A DNA stretch of 64,000 bases from contig CP136061.1 of assembly GCA_032622095.1 (NCBI GenBank), forward strand, positions 263,160,077-263,224,076. Reading direction: 5' to 3'. The position numbers and the translations under genes are program-made. The stretch comes from Siphonodentalium dalli (taxonomy: Eukaryota > Mollusca > Scaphopoda > Gadilida > Siphonodentaliidae). Position 1 is the stretch's first letter. Each line of letters opens with the position of its first letter. The notes below the pieces were generated by a model. It was given only the letters and a program-made list of their open reading frames with translations. It had not been told where the DNA came from and did no database searches. Of this stretch, positions 15,033 to 28,049 are shown in pieces.

Positions 15033-17390
15033 ATGAAATGTTAGATTAACATCTTCTCGACATCATTGTAACATTTTATTGACCATAATCAAGATGAAAA
15101 CATGTTTTTTTTCGCTGATGGGACGGAAGCGAAATTGCAGAACGGGATGGGACGGTATTAGATAGGATGGGACGGTATTAGAAAACGCAGAACAGCTAAG
15201 ATAGACCCCTAAACTTGCTGTTTAGCAATAATACAGCATGTAGCAGCACCAAAATGGCTCTATATGGTCATCAGTGCAGCATTTTATTGGTGATCCCATT
15301 TTATTGACCATAATCAAGATGAAAACATGTTTTTTTTCGCTGATGGGACGGAAGCGAAATTGCAGAACGAAAATGTAAACAAACACCAAATCACCCCATG
15401 CATTCACATTTCACCATCCCGCGGCGATATTTTTACATAAAATGTTAGATTAACATCTTCTCGACATCATTGTAACATTTTATTGACCATAATCAAGATG
15501 AAAACATGTTTTTTTTCGCTGATGGGACGGAAGCGAAATTGCAGAACGGGATGGGACGGTATTAGATAGGATGGGACGGTATTAGAAAACGCAGAACAGC
15601 TAAGATAGACCCCTAAACTTGCTGTTTAGCAATAATACAGCATGTAGCAGCACCAAAATGGCTCTATATGGTCATCAGTGCAGCATTTTATTGGTGATCC
15701 CATTTTATTGACCATAATCAAGATGAAAACATGTTTTTTTTCGCTGATGGGACGGAAGCGAAATTGCAGAACGAAAATGTAAACAAACACCAAATCACCC
15801 CATACATTCACTTTTCCCCGTCCCGCGGCGATATTTTTACATAAAATGTTAGATTAACATCTTCTCGACATCATTGTAACATTTTATTGACCATAATCAA
15901 GATGAAAACATGTTTTTTTTCGCTGATGGGACGGAAGCGAAATTACAGAACGGGATGGGACGGTATTAGATAGGATGGGACGGTATTAGAAAACGCAGAA
16001 CAGCTAAGATAGACCCCTAAACTTGCTGTTTAGCAATAATACAGCATGTAGCAGCACCAAAATGGCTCTATATGGTCATCAGTGCAGCATTTTATTGGTG
16101 ATCCCATTTTATTGACCATAATCAAGATGAAAACATGTTTTTTTTCGCTGATGGGACGGAAGCGAAATTGCAGAACGAAAATGTAAACAAACACCAAATC
16201 ACCCCATGCATTCACATTTCCCCGTCCCGCGGCGATATTTTTACATAAAATGTTAGATTAACATCTTCTCGACATCATTGTAACATTTTATTGACCATAA
16301 TCAAGATGAAAACATGTTTTTTTTTCGCTGATGGGACGGAAGCGAAATTGCAGAACGGGATGGGACGGTATTAGATAGGATGGGACGGTATTAGAAAACG
16401 CAGAACAGCTAAGATAGACCCCTAAACTTGCTGTTTAGCAATAATACAGCATGTAGCAGCACCAAAATGGCTCTATATGGTCATCAGTGCAGCATTTTAT
16501 TGGTGGTCCCATTTTATTGACCATAATCAAGATGAAAACATGTTTTTTTTCGCTGATGGGACGGAAGCGAAATTGCAGAACGAAAATGTAAACAAACACC
16601 AAATCACCCCATGCATTCACATTTCCCCGTCTCGCGGCGATATTTTTACATAAAATGTTAGATTAACATCTTCTCGACATCATTGTAACATTTTATTGAC
16701 CATAATCAAGATGAAAACATGTTTTTTTTCGCTGATGGGACGGAAGCGAAATTGCAGAACGGGATGGGACGGTATTAGATAGGATGGGACGGTATTAGAA
16801 AACGCAGAACAGCTAAGATAGACCCCTAAACTTGCTGTTTAGCAATAATACAGCATGTAGCAGCACCAAAATGGCTCTATATGGTCATCAGTGCAGCATT
16901 TTATTGGTGATCCCATTTTATTGACCATAATCAAGATGAAAACATGTTTTTTTTCGCTGATGGGACGGAAGCGAAATTGCAGAACGAAAATGTAAACACC
17001 AAATCACCCCATGCATTCACATTTCCCCGTCCCGCGGCGATATTTTTACATAAAATGTTAGATTAATATCTTCTCGACATCATTGCAACATTTTATTGAC
17101 CATAATCAAGATGAAAACATGTTTTTTTTCGCTGATGGGACGGAAGCGAAATTGCAGAACGGGATGGGACGGTATTAGATAGGATGGGACGGTATTAGAA
17201 AACGCAGAACAGCTAAGATAGACCCCTAAACTTGCTGTTTAGCAATAATACAGCATGTAGCAGCACCAAAATGGCTCTATATGGTCATCAGTGCAGCATT
17301 TTATTGGTGATCCCATTTTATTGACCATAATCAAGATGAAAACATGTTTTTTTTCGCTGATGGGACGGAAGCGAAATTGCAGAACGAAAA
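15033..17390. repeat. Satellite higher-order block, copy 3
   Basis: Repeats the block at 3003 with a constant offset of 12030. The match fails near 17391, where this copy has the AAAC duplication and the first does not. Confidence 0.85.
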
Positions 17391-19457
17391 TGTAAACAAA
17401 CACCAAATCACCCCATGCATTCACATTTCCCCGTCCCGCGGCGATATTTTTACATAAAATGTTAGATTAACATCTTCTCGACATCATTGTAACATTTTAT
17501 TGACCATAATCAAGATGAAAACATGTTTTTTTTTCGCTGATGGGACGGAAGCGAAATTGCAGAACGGGATGGGACGGTATTAGATAGGATGGGACGGTAT
17601 TAGAAAACGCAGAACAGCTAAGATAGACCCCTAAACTTGCTGTTTAGCAATAATACAGCATGTAGCAGCACCAAAATGGCTCTATATGGTCATCAGTGCA
17701 GCATTTTATTGGTGGTCCCATTTTATTGACCATAATCAAGATGAAAACATGTTTTTTTTCGCTGATGGGACGGAAGCGAAATTGCAGAACGAAAATGTAA
17801 ACAAACACCAAATCACCCCATGCATTCACATTTCCCCGTCTCGCGGCGATATTTTTACATAAAATGTTAGATTAACATCTTCTCGACATCATTGTAACAT
17901 TTTATTGACCATAATCAAGATGAAAACATGTTTTTTTTCGCTGATGGGACGGAAGCGAAATTGCAGAACGGGATGGGACGGTATTAGATAGGATGGGACG
18001 GTATTAGAAAACGCAGAACAGCTAAGATAGACCCCTAAACTTGCTGTTTAGCAATAATACAGCATGTAGCAGCACCAAAATGGCTCTATATGGTCATCAG
18101 TGCAGCATTTTATTGGTGATCCCATTTTATTGACCATAATCAAGATGAAAACATGTTTTTTTTTCGCTGATGGGACGGAAGCGAAATTGCAGAACGAAAA
18201 TGTAAACACCAAATCACCCCATGCATTCACATTTCCCCGTCCCGCGGCGATATTTTTACATAAAATGTTAGATTAATATCTTCTCGACATCATTGCAACA
18301 TTTTATTGACCATAATCAAGATGAAAACATGTTTTTTTTCGCTGATGGGACGGAAGCGAAATTGCAGAACGGGATGGGACGGTATTAGATAGGATGGGAC
18401 GGTATTAGAAAACGCAGAACAGCTAAGATAGACCCCTAAACTTGCTGTTTAGCAATAATACAGCATGTAGCAGCACCAAAATGGCTCTATATGGTCATCA
18501 GTGCAGCATTTTATTGGTGATCCCATTTTATTGACCATAATCAAGATGAAAACATGTTTTTTTTCGCTGATGGGACGGAAGCGAAATTGCAGAACGAAAA
18601 TGTAAACACCAAATCACCCCATGCATTCACATTTCCCCGTCCCGCGGCGATATTTTTACATAAAATGTTAGATTAACATCTTCTCGACATCATTGTAACA
18701 TTTTATTGACCATAATCAAGATGAAAACATGTTTTTTTTCGCTGATGGGACGGAAGCGAAATTGCAGAACGGGATGGGACGGTATTAGATAGGATGGGAC
18801 GGTATTAGAAAACGCAGAACAGCTAAGATAGACCCCTAAACTTGCTGTTTAGCAATAATACAGCATGTAGCAGCACCAAAATGGCTCTATATGGTCATCA
18901 GTGCAGCATTTTATTGGTGATCCCATTTTAATGACCATAATCAAGATGAAAACATGTTTTTTTTCGCTGATGGGACGGAAGCGAAATTGCAGAACGAAAA
19001 TGTAAACAAACACCAAATCACCCCATGCATTCACATTTCACCATCCCGCGGCGATATTTTTACATAAAATGTTAGATTAACATCTTCTCGACATCATTGT
19101 AACATTTTATTGACCATAATCAAGATGAAAACATGTTTTTTTTTCGCTGATGGGACGGAAGCGAAATTGCAGAACGGGATGGGACGGTATTAGATAGGAT
19201 GGGACGGTATTAGAAAACGCAGAACAGCTAAGATAGACCCCTAAACTTGCTGTTTAGCAATAATACAGCATGTAGCAGCACCAAAATGGCTCTATATGGT
19301 CATCAGTGCAGCATTTTATTGGTGATCCCATTTTATTGACCATAATCAAGATGAAAACATGTTTTTTTTCGCTGATGGGACGGAAGCGAAATTGCAGAAC
19401 GAAAATGTAAACAAACACCAAATCACCCCATGCATTCACATTTCACCATCCCGCGGC

Positions 19458-19636
19458 GATATTTTTACATAAAATGTTAGATTAACATCTTCTCGACATC
19501 ATTGTAACATTTTATTGACCATAATCAAGATGAAAACATGTTTTTTTTCGCTGATGGGACGGAAGCGAAATTGCAGAACGAAAATGTAAACAAACACCAA
19601 ATCACCCCATGCATTCACATTTCCCCGTCCCGCGGC
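19458..19636. repeat. Short 179-bp satellite monomer (4 of 4)
   Basis: Same deletion structure. It sits in a block that repeats positions ~599-2360 at a constant offset of 18250, so it is probably a copy of the unit at 1208. Confidence 0.93.
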
Positions 19637-22600
19637 GATATTTTTACATAAAATGTTAGATTAACATCTTCTCGACATCATTGCAACATTTTATTGACCA
19701 TAATCAAGATGAAAACATGTTTTTTTTCGCTGATGGGACGGAAGCGAAATTGCAGAACGGGATGGGACGGTATTAGATAGGATGGGACGGTATTAGAAAA
19801 CGCAGAACAGCTAAGATAGACCCCTAAACTTGCTGTTTAGCAATAATACAGCATGTAGCAGCACCAAAATGGCTCTATATGGTCATCAGTGCAGCATTTT
19901 ATTGGTGATCCCATTTTATTGACCATAATCAAGATGAAAACATGTTTTTTTTCGCTGATGGGACGGAAGCGAAATTGCAGAACGAAAATGTAAACACCAA
20001 ATCACCCCATGCATTCACATTTCCCCGTCCCGCGGCGATATTTTTACATAAAATGTTAGATTAATATCTTCTCGACATCATTGTAACATTTTATTGACCA
20101 TAATCAAGATGAAAACATGTTTTTTTTCGCTGATGGGACGGAAGCGAAATTGCAGAACGGGATGGAACGGTATTAGATAGGATGGGACGGTATTAGAAAA
20201 CGCAGAACAGCTAAGATAGACCCCTAAACTTGCTGTTTAGCAATAATACAGCATGTAGCAGCACCAAAATGGCTCTATATGGTCATCAGTGCAGCATTTT
20301 ATTGGTGATCCCATTTTATTGACCATAATCAAGATGAAAACATGTTTTTTTTCGCTGATGGGACGGAAGCGAAATTGCAGAACGAAAATGTAAACAAACA
20401 CCAAATCACCCCATGCATTCACATTTCACCATCCCGCGGCGATATTTTTACATAAAATGTTAGATTAACATCTTCTCGACATCATTGTAACATTTTATTG
20501 ACCATAATCAAGATGAAAACATGTTTTTTTTCGCTGATGGGACGGAAGCGAAATTGCAGAACGGGATGGGACGGTATTAGATAGGATGGGACGGTATTAG
20601 AAAACGCAGAACAGCTAAGATAGACCCCTAAACTTGCTGTTTAGCAATAATACAGCATGTAGCAGCACCAAAATGGCTCTATATGGTCATCAGTGCAGCA
20701 TTTTATTGGTGATCCCATTTTATTGACCATAATCAAGATGAAAACATGTTTTTTTTCGCTGATGGGACGGAAGCGAAATTGCAGAACGAAAATGTAAACA
20801 AACACCAAATCACCCCATACATTCACATTTCCCCGTCCCGCGGCGATATTTTTACATAAAATGTTAGATTAACATCTTCTCGACATCATTGTAACATTTT
20901 ATTGACCATAATCAAGATGAAAACATGTTTTTTTTCGCTGATGGGACGGAAGCGAAATTACAGAACGGGATGGGACGGTATTAGATAGGATGGGACAGTA
21001 TTAGAAAACGCAGAACAGCTAAGATAGACCCCTAAACTTGCTGTTTAGCAATAATACAGCATGTAGCAGCACCAAAATGGCTCTATATGGTCATCAGTGC
21101 AGCATTTTATTGGTGGTCCCATTTTATTGACCATAATCAAGATGAAAACATGTTTTTTTTCGCTGATGGGACGGAAGCGAAATTGCAGAACGAAAATGTA
21201 AACAAACACCAAATCACCCCATGCATTCACATTTCCCCGTCTCGCGGCGATATTTTTACATAAAATGTTAGATTAACATCTTCTCGACATCATTGTAACA
21301 TTTTATTGACCATAATCAAGATGAAAACATGTTTTTTTTCGCTGATGGGACGGAAGCGAAATTGCAGAACGGGATGGGACGGTATTAGATAGGATGGGAC
21401 GGTATTAGAAAACGCAGAACAGCTAAGATAGACCCCTAAACTTGCTGTTTAGCAATAATACAGCATGTAGCAGCACCAAAATGGCTCTATATGGTCATCA
21501 GTGCAGCATTTTATTGGTGATCCCATTTTATTGACCATAATCAAGATGAAAACATGTTTTTTTTCGCTGATGGGACGGAAGCGAAGTTGCAGAACGAAAA
21601 TGTAAACACCAAATCACCCCATGCATTCACATTTCCCCGTCCCGCGGCGATATTTTTACATAAAATGTTAGATTAACATCTTCTCGACATCATTGCAACA
21701 TTTTATTGACCATAATCAAGATGAAAACATGTTTTTTTTCGCTGATGGGACGGAAGCGAAATTGCAGAACGGGATGGGACGGTATTAGATAGGATGGGAC
21801 GGTATTAGAAAACGCAGAACAGCTAAGATAGACCCCTAAACTTGCTGTTTAGCAATAATACAGCATGTAGCAGCACCAAAATGGCTCTATATGGTCATCA
21901 GTGCAGCATTTTATTGGTGATCCCATTTTATTGACCATATTCAAGATGAAAACATGTTTTTTTTCGCTGATGGGACGGAAGCGAAATTGCAGAACGAAAA
22001 TGTAAACACCAAATCACCCCATGCATTCACATTTCCCCGTCCCGCGGCGATATTTTTACATAGAATGTTAGATTAACATCTTCTCGACATCATTGTAACA
22101 TTTTATTGACCATAATCAAGATGAAAACATGTTTTTTTTCGCTGATGGGACGGAAGCGAAATTGCAGAACGGGATGGGACGGTATTAGATAGGATGGGAC
22201 GGTATTAGAAAACGCAGAACAGCTAAGATAGACCCCTAAACTTGCTGTTTAGCAATAATACAGCATGTAGCAGCACCAAAATGGCTCTATATGGTCATCA
22301 GTGCAGCATTTTATTGGTGGTCCCATTTTATTGACCATAATCAAGATGAAAACATGTTTTTTTTCGCTGATGGGATGGAAGCGAAATTGCAGAACGAAAA
22401 TGTAAACAAACACCAAATCACCCCATACATTCACATTTCCCCGTCCCGCGGCGATATTTTTACATAAAATGTTAGATTAACATCTTCTCGACATCATTGT
22501 AACATTTTATTGACCATAATCAAGATGAAAACATGTTTTTTTTCGCTGATGGGACGGAAGCGAAATTGCAGAACGGGATGGGACGGTATTAGATAGGATG

Positions 22601-23053
22601 GGACGGTATTAGAAAACGCAGAACAGCTAAGATAGACCCCTAAACTTGCTGTTTAGCAATAATACAGCATGTAGCAGCACCAAAATGGCTCTATATGGTC
22701 ATCAGTGCAGCATTTTATTGGTGGTCCCATTTTATTGACCATAATCAAGATGAAAACATGTTTTTTTTCGCTGATGGGACGGAAGCGAAATTGCAGAACG
22801 AAAATGTAAACAAACACCAAATCACCCCATGCATTCACATTTCCCCGTCCCGCGGCGATATTTTTACATAAAATGTTAGATTAACATATTCTCGACATCA
22901 TTGTAACATTTTATTGACCATAATCAAGATGAAAACATGTTTTTGTTTCGCTGATGGGACGGAAGCGAAATTGCAGAACGGGATGGGACGGTATTAGATA
23001 GGATGGGACGGTATTAGAAAACGCAGAACAGCTAAGATAGACCCCTAAACTTG

Positions 23054-24510
23054 TAGTCCAGGAGATATTGGTCAACCTCTGCACCCCCCCCAGGACTCAA
23101 CTTCACCCCACTAATTTTCTTCCTTAAGGTATCCTCTAATTTTTTTCACTTGTTAACAAGAAAAAAAAGTGGCCGCAGAGACTCCAGACAAGATGGCGTC
23201 CATCATGGCGGCCATTTAAAACAAATGCACCATGTCTCTTTGATCGCCGTTATAGTAAAGATGATGTCACATGCGGTCTTGTTTTCAGCTCGATTCATTA
23301 TGCTAATATACAGCCCTTACAAATTAGCCAAAAATCCGACACCAGAATCCAATATGGCGGCCAAGATGGCCGCCGAAATGTGAAAATATGCTATTTTTCT
23401 GACATGTTACCACCTTTCGTTTGTCTCTGTGGGAAAATGTTGGCATCTTTGCGTCATGTTTTACATTTATCATATAGAGGAGTCATTTTTGACCACATGG
23501 GGACCATAATATACATTCATTGCGGGATATTTTTGTCCGATATCACGTTTTCCCAAATGCCGGTATAATAGGTCAAAGCCGAATCTACGTTAATAACGCG
23601 ATGTAATGTTTCGAATCAATGAATGTTATTGCTATTATAACAACACCCATGCATATATATGTGCAGGAGATACTCGAGCTATGATTCCTCTTATACCTGA
23701 GTTGAGGAATATTTACCCAAATCCAAGATGGCGGCCGAAATGGCCACCAGAAATAAAAAATCGCCGAAAATCGCCGATTTTAACATCAGTGAGCATTATT
23801 GTCATGAAAACTCCACACCTGCTTACTATTGTGAGTTGGGAACACTTAGGCGATGAACTTTCCTTGTACCATATCCAAATAAAAGTACCCCAAATCCAAA
23901 ATGGCGCCCACAATGGCGGACAGATTTTGAAAAATCACCGAAATTCCCTCATATTCACATCATTGGGCATTATTGTCGAGACAACTCCACCCATGCTTAC
24001 AGTTGAGTTGGAAATACTGAGGTGAAGTTATTACCTTACATTTCATGCAAGAAATTGTTTTCCAAATCGTAGATGGCGGCCAAAATGGCGCCCGAAATTT
24101 GAAAACAAGTCTACATTCCTTTACTTTCTTACGATGGGCGTTATTGTTTCGCGATTTCTATCCACCATTACATGTTGATATGGAATAGTGACATGAAGTA
24201 TTCATTAGGGTTTGGGAATTGATACTCACAGCCAATATCGGTGCTAAATTGGCGGCTACAATTTGAAAAGAAATCGATATTTTCACATCTTAATTTCAAC
24301 TTTTTGTCATAATATCGGTATGTATGGCCGAAACTGTACATACAACATCTACCAGTTCAACTTGAAGGTATCAAAATGCATAACATAGCTCGTATCCTTC
24401 TGGAAAGATGAAAACCACAATTAATATCGCGATGTGGCATTTCGAAATCTATTCTCCACTTAGCGCCGATAATGGCCGTAAGCGTAGGTGCGCCGAATAG
24501 TTATATCAGA
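23054..24510. repeat. Left outer arm of fold-back element
   Basis: Matches the reverse complement of 26615-28049, very closely up to ~24100 and less well further in. It consists of degenerate modules about 172 bp long, most with a paired ATGGCGGCC-like motif (near 23189, 23349, 23721, 23893, 24066 and 24236). Module text includes GAGCATTATTGTCATGAAAA and CTTACAGTTGAGTTGG. Confidence 0.9.
23189..24265 (+). promoter_or_regulatory. Regular series of YY1-like AAGATGGCGGC motifs
   Basis: Six motif clusters around the core ATGGCGGCC, often with CAAGATGGCG and a second ATGGCG a few bases on, recur at about 172-bp spacing (one interval is double). AAGATGGCGGC is the known core of YY1 sites. Mirror copies occur in the right arm. 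Binding is inferred from motif identity only. Confidence 0.5.
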
Positions 24511-26614
24511 ACAATTACCTGATAACAGATTCTGATTTGCCACGTCACGTCCATAGGTATATGGACCAGCTTCCATTTCTTTGTCTGATAAATCTAGGTA
24601 GCTCACACCGACAAAGTATTCACCACTTCCTGGGAGTAGGGTCCCTCTAATCATAACGTTTCAAACAATTCATTTTCCGGTGTCTAGCTTACGATTTTAA
24701 ATATTTGCTCAATGTGATATTTGTGCGTCATCTTGAACTATGAAGGCATATGACCGATGAGTATACAAGCTTACAGAAGGTCATCTCTATGTATGTGTCT
24801 CATACCCCATGGGGATAACGACATGTACACCTGGCGAAGCAGTTAGCTAGTCACTTCACAATAGATGGTTCGTCAACTCACAAACTCAGCGAACGTATTG
24901 GCATATGTGGACAACTTCGACAGTGTTTCGAAGGTTGCTAGCTGTCTCATTCCCTTGGGCAGATGTCTATCTGCTAAGGAGAAGACCATAGTGTACAGAC
25001 TACCACACTTCTTGACCATGATCCGAAGCAACCTGTGTGACGCCCCGCATTTGTCTCGTCGAATATCTCCCAGCAGAGAGAACCAATGCTCGCGGTGCTA
25101 GTTTATGGACATGCGCCATGATAGTGGGAATGAAATGGGCCACAGTATACACCACCCCTACACCTGGTGCATGTTTAAGATATAGAATGTCATGCGTGTC
25201 GGTTTTATTTGGTGTGGTAAGATTGTATTTCCACATCCGTTTCGAAGCCTTTCTGATTCAACTACGTACATTTTTGTTTGGATAATACTATGCTAGCCTC
25301 CCTCAAAACAGTCGGATGGACTGAAGGATAATGTCTTTAAAGCATGAATGAATGCGTTTTGTGTTATCCTCTCTCAGTGTTAGTGTTATTATGTTGGCGG
25401 TATTATTCAAGAAAATGTCAGGAACTGTGGTGCATTTATTTCACTATGTATTTAAAGAACAATTTACAGTCTCGATGGCAATGGCTGTGGACGTTGGGAA
25501 ACGCGACCTGTATGGTCATATAGCTTTATATATATAACTTTAGAATATAGCAGTTAATGTCTCATGCAGGAAAATGTTCGCAATGGTGATGTTACCAAGA
25601 AATCACTTGGTGTACCAACGTTTGTTGAACTGAATGCAAGAGCATTTGTACTTTCTTGAACCATACCACCCAGCGTGAGTATGACATATCAAACTATCAA
25701 AGGTATCGCCTTTAAGACTATACTCCAGTCTTGGTGGGGCTTATACAGCAGTAGCCAATGGCACACGCCTGGTCCAGCTGTTTAAGAACGGCTTCCAAAC
25801 GGATGGGAACATACAATCTTAGCATACAAGGAAAGCAAAGCCACACATGAGATCCTGTCTGAATCTAAAACATAACAAAATAAGGGGCGGTGCAGTCATG
25901 GTCCAATTTCATTTCCACTATCATGACACATACCCACAAACTAGCACCGTGTGTATTGTTATCATCTGCTTGGATCTGTTCGGTGAGACGATTGCTGGAC
26001 GCCAACAAGCTTGTTCTTATGATCATGTTCAAGGAGTTTGGGTATATTATGCATTATGGTCTTCTACGCCTTAGTAGAAATGCATCCGTCAAATGTCGGG
26101 CTTTCAACACTCGAAGCCATATTCAGAAGTTGTCCGGGTACGTCAGTGCATTATATGAGTATGCGAATTGATGAACCATATATTGGGAAGTAGCTGTTTG
26201 GGAAGATCACCAGGTGTACACGTTGTTGTCCCCATTGGGCAACCAAAGCTGACAATACGCAGATAGATAGGTCCTTCTGAAAGCTAGTATACGCATCGAC
26301 CGGATCCCTTTCTAGTGTATCGCACAAGATGATGCCTATACCCCATATGTAGCATCTGAATTATACCATAAGCTATACCACGAATGAAGCTCGCTAAGAA
26401 TTCCAAGCTTTCGAAACAAACACGTGAGCTGGACACCGGCATATGTATTGTTTGAAACATTCCGATTAGTGGCACCCTTCTACAAAGAAGTGTAGTAAAC
26501 TGCTGTTGTGAGTGAGATAGATTAATCTGACGAAGAGACGGAAACGGGTCTAGATAATGCTGAATGTGGCAATTCAGAATAAGCTCGGGTACTGTTTTTT
26601 TATTCTTGGAAGTC
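24511..26614. repeat. Diverged inner part of the fold-back element
   Basis: No gene is recognised. The two halves are still alignable as inverted copies in several places, for example GTACACCTGG near 24828 with its complement near 26213, and GGTGCTAGTTT near 25094 with its complement near 25945. Several ORFs of 60-110 codons lie here, but they have no recognisable motif and are not preserved between the two halves. Confidence 0.75.
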
Positions 26615-28049
26615 ATAATATGACTATTCGGCGCACCTATATACGGTTACGGCCAGTATGAGCCCTTAGTGGAGAATGGATTTTGAAATGCCACATCGCG
26701 AGTGTGGGTTTTCATCATTCCAAAAGGCTACGACTTACATTGGAACTAATATATGGCTTATAGTATGTACCGTTTCGTCTATACAAATCGATATTATGAC
26801 AAAAAGTTGAAATTAGTATGTGATAATATCGGCTTCTTTTCAATTTCTGCCCGCCAGTTTGGCCGCCATATTGACTGTGAGTATCACTTGCCAAACCCTA
26901 ATGAATAATTCATACATATCAACATGTAATGGTGGGTAGAAATCGCGAAACAATAACGCCCATCCTAAGAAAGTAAAGGAATGTAGGCGTATTTACAAAT
27001 TTCGGTCGCCATTTTGGCAGCCATCTTCGATATGGAAAACCATTTCTTGCTTGAGATTTAAGGTAATTACTTCACCTCAGTATTTCCAACTCAACTGTAC
27101 GCATGGATGGAGTTGTCTCGACAATAATGCCCAATGATGTGAATATGAGGGAATTTCGGTGATTTTTCAAAATCTGTCCGCCATTGTGGGCGCCATTTTG
27201 GATTTGGGGTACTTTTATTTGGATATGGTACAAGGAAAGTTCTTCGCCTAGGTGTTCCCAACTCACAATAGTAAGCAGGTGTGGAGTTTTCATGACAATA
27301 ATGCTCACTGGTGTTAAAATCGGCGATTTTCGGCGATTTTTTATTTCTGGTGGCCATTTTGGCCGCCATCTTGGATTTGGGTAAATATTCCTCAACTCAG
27401 GTATAAGAGGAATCATAGCTCGAGTATCTCCTGCACATATATATGCATGGTGTTGTTATAATAGCAATAACATTCATTGATTCGAAACATTACATCGCAT
27501 TATTAACGTAGATTCGGCTTTGACCTATTATACCGGCATTTGGGAAAACGTGATATCGGACAAAAATATCCCGCAATGAATGTATATTATGGTCCCCATG
27601 TGGTCGAAAATGACTCCTCTATATGATAAATGTATAACATGACGCAAAGATGCCAACATTTTCCCACAGAGACAAACGAAAGGTGGTAACATGTCAGAAA
27701 AATAGCATATTTTCACATTTCGGCGGCCATCTTGGCCGCCATATTGGATTCTGGTGTCGGATTTTTGGCTAATTTGTAAGGGCTGTATATTAACATAACG
27801 AATCGAGCTGAAAACAAGACCGCATGTGACATCTTTACTATAACGGCGATCAAAGAGACATGGTGCATTTAAAAAAAATGGCCGCCATGATGGACGCCAT
27901 CTTGTCTGGAGTCTCTGCGGCCACTTTTTTTTCTTGTTAACAAGTGAAAAAATTTAGAGGATACCTTAAGGAAGAAAATTAGTGGGGTGAAGTTGAGTCC
28001 TGGGGGGGGGGGGGGGGGGTGCAGAGGTTGACCAATATCTCCTGGACTA
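26615..28049. repeat. Right outer arm of fold-back element
   Basis: Inverted copy of the left outer arm. The main visible difference near the tip is a G run of about 18 (28001-28019), where the left arm has only about eight C. The YY1-like motifs appear here as GGCGGCCATCTTGG-type complements near 26855, 27006, 27180, 27355, 27722 and 27890. Confidence 0.9.

Larger units (their letters stand above)
1..23053. repeat. Satellite array of ~402-bp monomers, open at the left edge
   Basis: About 56 full monomers (400-405 bp) and four short ones stand head to tail with only scattered substitutions. Each monomer starts near GATATTTTTACAT and contains a ~70-bp segment twice (from ATTTTATTGACCATAATC to GCAGAACG), about 223 bp apart, plus further copies of GATGGGACGG. 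A 4-bp AAAC duplication near the monomer end separates two length classes. The first base of the window is already inside a monomer. The last monomer is cut off after CCCCTAAACTTG, where the fold-back element begins. No CENP-B box was seen. Function unknown; centromeric, subtelomeric or other heterochromatin are all possible. Confidence 0.98.
23054..28049. mobile_element. Palindromic fold-back DNA element, 4,996 bp, probably non-autonomous
   Basis: The first bases TAGTCCAGGAGATATTGGTC return as the reverse complement at the right end. If the outer TA on each side is a target duplication, the element starts GTCCAGG. The outer ~1.45 kb of each arm is nearly identical. Pairing continues inward with clear divergence (24820-24930 pairs with about 26090-26230, and 25090-25140 with 25885-25945), so almost the whole element is one inverted repeat centred near 25550. 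No ORF resembles a transposase, so mobilisation would be in trans. Superfamily unknown; a TA target would fit Tc1/mariner-like or related enzymes, but this is inference. Confidence 0.9.

Noticed and set aside
599-22838. Repeated 61-aa minus-strand frames in satellite monomers (MNAWGDLVF type)
   Set aside because: They are by-products of near-identical monomers. A 4-bp AAAC difference opens or closes the frame, and there is no start context or domain to suggest a protein.
1-23053. CRISPR-like array
   Set aside because: Monomers are ~402 bp, directly adjacent and without unique spacers; this is a eukaryotic satellite.
23606-24025. 139-aa frame in the fold-back arm and its 114-aa mirror at 27072-27416
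   Set aside because: It spans the tandem ~172-bp modules, and the translation simply follows the YY1-like repeats. The two arms match because the DNA does.
25000-26616. Several 75-110-aa frames in the centre of the fold-back element as a possible transposase
   Set aside because: No DDE or zinc-finger pattern is visible, and the frames are not kept between the two diverged halves.
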